Shown here: positions 13,390 through 14,807 of the stretch, piece by piece
How positions within the stretch are numbered: position 1 is the stretch's first letter
How the letters are laid out: every line of letters starts with the position of its first letter
DNA from: Syntrophomonadaceae bacterium
GTDB lineage: Bacteria; Bacillota; Dethiobacteria; DTU022
Length of the DNA: 14,807 nucleotides
Direction of reading: 5' to 3'
Assembly: GCA_003553305.1 (NCBI GenBank)
Contig: PWEB01000119.1
Location: 1 to 14,807, forward strand
Position numbers and translations under genes: made by a program
The notes under the pieces: generated by a model
Seen by the model: only the letters and a program-made list of their open reading frames with translations
What the model was told of the DNA's origin: nothing
The model's database searches: none

Positions 13390-14460
13390 TCAGCTCCCTG
13401 TTTCTTTCAGCTTTTCCGCACGTTCATTGGCAGTCAATTCTTCAATGATCTCATCAATATTCCCATCTAAGACTAAATCCAGCTTATGCAAAGTAAGATT
13501 AATCCGGTGATCAGTAACTCGGTTTTGCGGGAAATTATAGGTCCGGATCCTTTCACTGCGGTCACCACTGCCAATCATAGTTCTTCTCACTTCAGCTTGC
13601 TCGGCATTCTGTTCAGAAATATATTTATCCAGCAGCCGGCTGCGTAAAATACGCATTGCCTTTTCCTTGTTCTGCAGCTGTGACTTCTCATCCTGACAGC
13701 TAACCACAATTCCAGTCGGTTCGTGGGTAATGCGAATGGCTGATTGGGTTGTATTGACGCTTTGTCCTCCCGGACCAGTTGAACAGAATGTGTCAATCCT
13801 CAAATCTTGTTGATTGATTTCCACTTCAACATCTTCAACCTCAGGCAGCACCGCAACAGTAGCTGCAGAAGTATGAATCCGTCCGCCGGATTCAGTACTT
13901 GGTATGCGTTGGACCCGGTGAACACCACTTTCATATTTTAAACGGCTGTAAGCTCCCTTACCAGCCACACCAAGTGTCACTTCTTTATAGCCACCGATAT
14001 CAGTGGGGTGCGATTCGACAATTTCAATCTTATAATTATTCTGTTCGGCAAAACGTGAATACATCTTCAACAAATCAGCAGCAAAAAGCGCAGCTTCATC
14101 CCCACCGGTACCGGCCCTGATTTCAACAAATACATTTTTCTCATCATATGGATCCTTGGGAAGCAATTGTTCCCTGAGCTCCGCTTCTATTCTTACCTTC
14201 TCTTCTTGGAGTCCCTCGGCTTCAGCCTTGAGATAATCTTCCATTTCCTTTTCTTCACTGCCCCGCAGCATTTCTTCAGCTTCTTCAATCTGCCTGTTCA
14301 CCTCTTTAAGTTGTCGCGACAATTCAACAACGGGGGCAATCGAAGCTAATTCCTTAGACATATTTCGCCATTCATCGCGCTGCTCCATCATTTTTGGATC
14401 ACTGAGCATTTGTTCGAGTTCATTATAGCGCTTCTCAATTAGTTCCAACTTGTCCTGCAT
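13390..14460 (-). CDS. prfA: Peptide chain release factor 1
   Basis: Ends translation at UAA and UAG. It has 356 residues, the standard length. The stop-codon recognition tripeptide PST at 187-189 (in HRVQRIPSTES) is the RF1 type PxT and not the RF2 SPF. The peptidyl-transferase motif GGQ lies at 231-233 within STGPGGQSVNTTQSAIRITH. RAGTGGDEAALFAADL at about 115-130 is also typical. ATG at 14460 has GAGGTG 7 bases upstream. It lies downstream of the rpmE terminator, so it needs its own promoter or read-through; I see only a weak promoter candidate. prmC follows after 7 bases and encodes the enzyme that methylates the GGQ Gln. Confidence 0.97.
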   Translation of the reverse strand: MQDKLELIEKRYNELEQMLSDPKMMEQRDEWRNMSKELASIAPVVELSRQLKEVNRQIEEAEEMLRGSEEKEMEDYLKAEAEGLQEEKVRIEAELREQLLPKDPYDEKNVFVEIRAGTGGDEAALFAADLLKMYSRFAEQNNYKIEIVESHPTDIGGYKEVTLGVAGKGAYSRLKYESGVHRVQRIPSTESGGRIHTSAATVAVLPEVEDVEVEINQQDLRIDTFCSTGPGGQSVNTTQSAIRITHEPTGIVVSCQDEKSQLQNKEKAMRILRSRLLDKYISEQNAEQAEVRRTMIGSGDRSERIRTYNFPQNRVTDHRINLTLHKLDLVLDGNIDEIIEELTANERAEKLKETGS

Positions 14461-14504
14461 TTACATTCACCTCGGCATTACTATCAACGGACGCTGCACA
14501 CTAC

Positions 14505-14535
14505 AAGAAAAAAGCAGAGCACGGATGCCCTGCTT
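14505..14535 (-). terminator. Rho-independent terminator after rpmE
   Basis: On the minus strand AAGCAGGGCA pairs with TGCTCTGCTT in a 10-base stem with a single G-T pair and a TCCG loop, followed by a T-rich stretch. It starts 5 bases after the rpmE stop. It should separate rpmE from prfA. Confidence 0.9.
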
Positions 14536-14540
14536 CCGGC

Positions 14541-14738
14541 TTAAATACCATACTTACGTTTAAACCGTTCCACACGCCCGCCGGTATCAACAAATTTTTG
14601 CTTACCGGTGAAAAATGGATGGCACTTGGAACATATTTCCACCTTTAAGGATTCCCTGGTAGAACCTACTTCAAATGATTCTCCGCAAGCACAGCTGACC
14701 TGGGCACAATTGTATTGCGGATGTATCTCTGTTTTCAT
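14541..14738 (-). CDS. rpmE: 50S ribosomal protein L31, zinc-containing form
   Basis: Large-subunit ribosomal protein of 65 residues that helps bridge the two subunits. The sequence has MKTEIHPQY at the start, the zinc ligands Cys16, Cys18, Cys36 and Cys39 (SCACG and ICSKCHPF), and the highly conserved HPFFTGKQKFVDTGGRVERFKRKYG. It is therefore the C+ (zinc) form and not the C- form that replaces it under zinc limitation. ATG at 14738 has AGGAGG 9 bases upstream. A promoter and a terminator frame it as a single-gene unit. An additional Cys11 is present outside the zinc set. It stands upstream of prfA as in many Bacillota. Confidence 0.97.
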   Translation of the reverse strand: MKTEIHPQYNCAQVSCACGESFEVGSTRESLKVEICSKCHPFFTGKQKFVDTGGRVERFKRKYGI

Positions 14739-14777
14739 TTATTTTAGCCTCCTTGATCATACTTTCTCCGAATTCAA

Positions 14778-14806
14778 ATCATAGCATATTGCCCTTTATT
14801 CTGCAA
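14778..14806 (-). promoter_or_regulatory. Promoter of rpmE
   Basis: On the minus strand TTGCAG (14806-14801), a 17-base spacer and TATGAT (14783-14778), with TG one base before it as an extended -10, form a plausible housekeeping promoter. Transcription would start about 30-35 bases before the rpmE ATG. It sits at the window edge, so anything upstream is not visible. Confidence 0.6.
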
Positions 14807-14807
14807 C

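Noticed and set aside
13765..13800. Altered GGQ surroundings in release factor 1 (STGPGGQSVNTTQ rather than SGAGGQHVNTTD)
   Set aside because: GGQ itself is intact, and PGGQSVNTT variants occur in other Gram-positive RF1 proteins, so this looks like lineage variation and not loss of function.
14461..14511. A dedicated prfA promoter, TTGTAG-17-TAGTAA
   Set aside because: The -10 matches only three of six positions and the -35 overlaps the rpmE terminator T-run; too weak to annotate.
1..14807. CRISPR arrays, insertion sequences, prophage genes, tRNA or rRNA genes
   Set aside because: I saw no direct repeat array, transposase, integrase, terminal inverted repeats or tRNA-like cloverleaf; the window is almost fully taken up by recognised genes.

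Overview
The window looks like a housekeeping segment of a Bacillota (Firmicutes) chromosome, probably from a strict or facultative anaerobe of the clostridial side. The reasons are strong AGGAGG-type ribosome binding sites, frequent TTG starts, tightly packed co-directional genes, and a gene order (rpmE, prfA, prmC, sua5, ywlE, rpiB, upp, comEB, then an ATPase operon) that I know from Bacillus and Clostridia. I cannot name a genus from the sequence. All genes but one are on the minus strand, so transcription runs right to left.

Reading in the direction of transcription, the right end (14807 to about 12500) holds a translation block. rpmE (ribosomal protein L31, zinc form) has its own promoter and a strong terminator. 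prfA (release factor 1) follows, then prmC (the methyltransferase that modifies the GGQ glutamine of release factors). Next comes an insertion relative to the Bacillus order: nikR (nickel-responsive repressor), the only plus-strand gene, converges on prmC. Across a 202-bp intergenic region with two good promoters it diverges from a Na+/phosphate cotransporter gene.

From 10227 to 7167 there is a compact run: sua5/ywlC (tRNA t6A synthesis), ywlE-type phosphatase (predicted protein-arginine phosphatase), rpiB (ribose-5-phosphate isomerase), upp (uracil salvage) and comEB (dCMP deaminase). These genes are 5 to 18 bases apart or overlap.

After a 187-bp AT-rich gap, the left half (6979 to 1) is a V/A-type ATPase operon in the order F-I-K-E-C-G-A-B of the Enterococcus hirae ntp operon. 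It is cut by the window edge inside subunit B. In many Bacillota the F-type ATP synthase operon lies at this spot downstream of upp, so here a V-type enzyme occupies the F-type position. The proteolipid K carries every residue known to bind Na+ in E. hirae NtpK, so the enzyme is predicted to pump or use Na+. A Na+-coupled phosphate transporter a few genes away fits a Na+-based energy economy, but that link is inference.

I found no mobile element, CRISPR array, tRNA, rRNA or clearly unknown gene. The points of interest are the V-type-for-F-type exchange, the Na+ signature, the nikR/phosphate-transporter insertion, and the many non-ATG or mis-extendable start codons.
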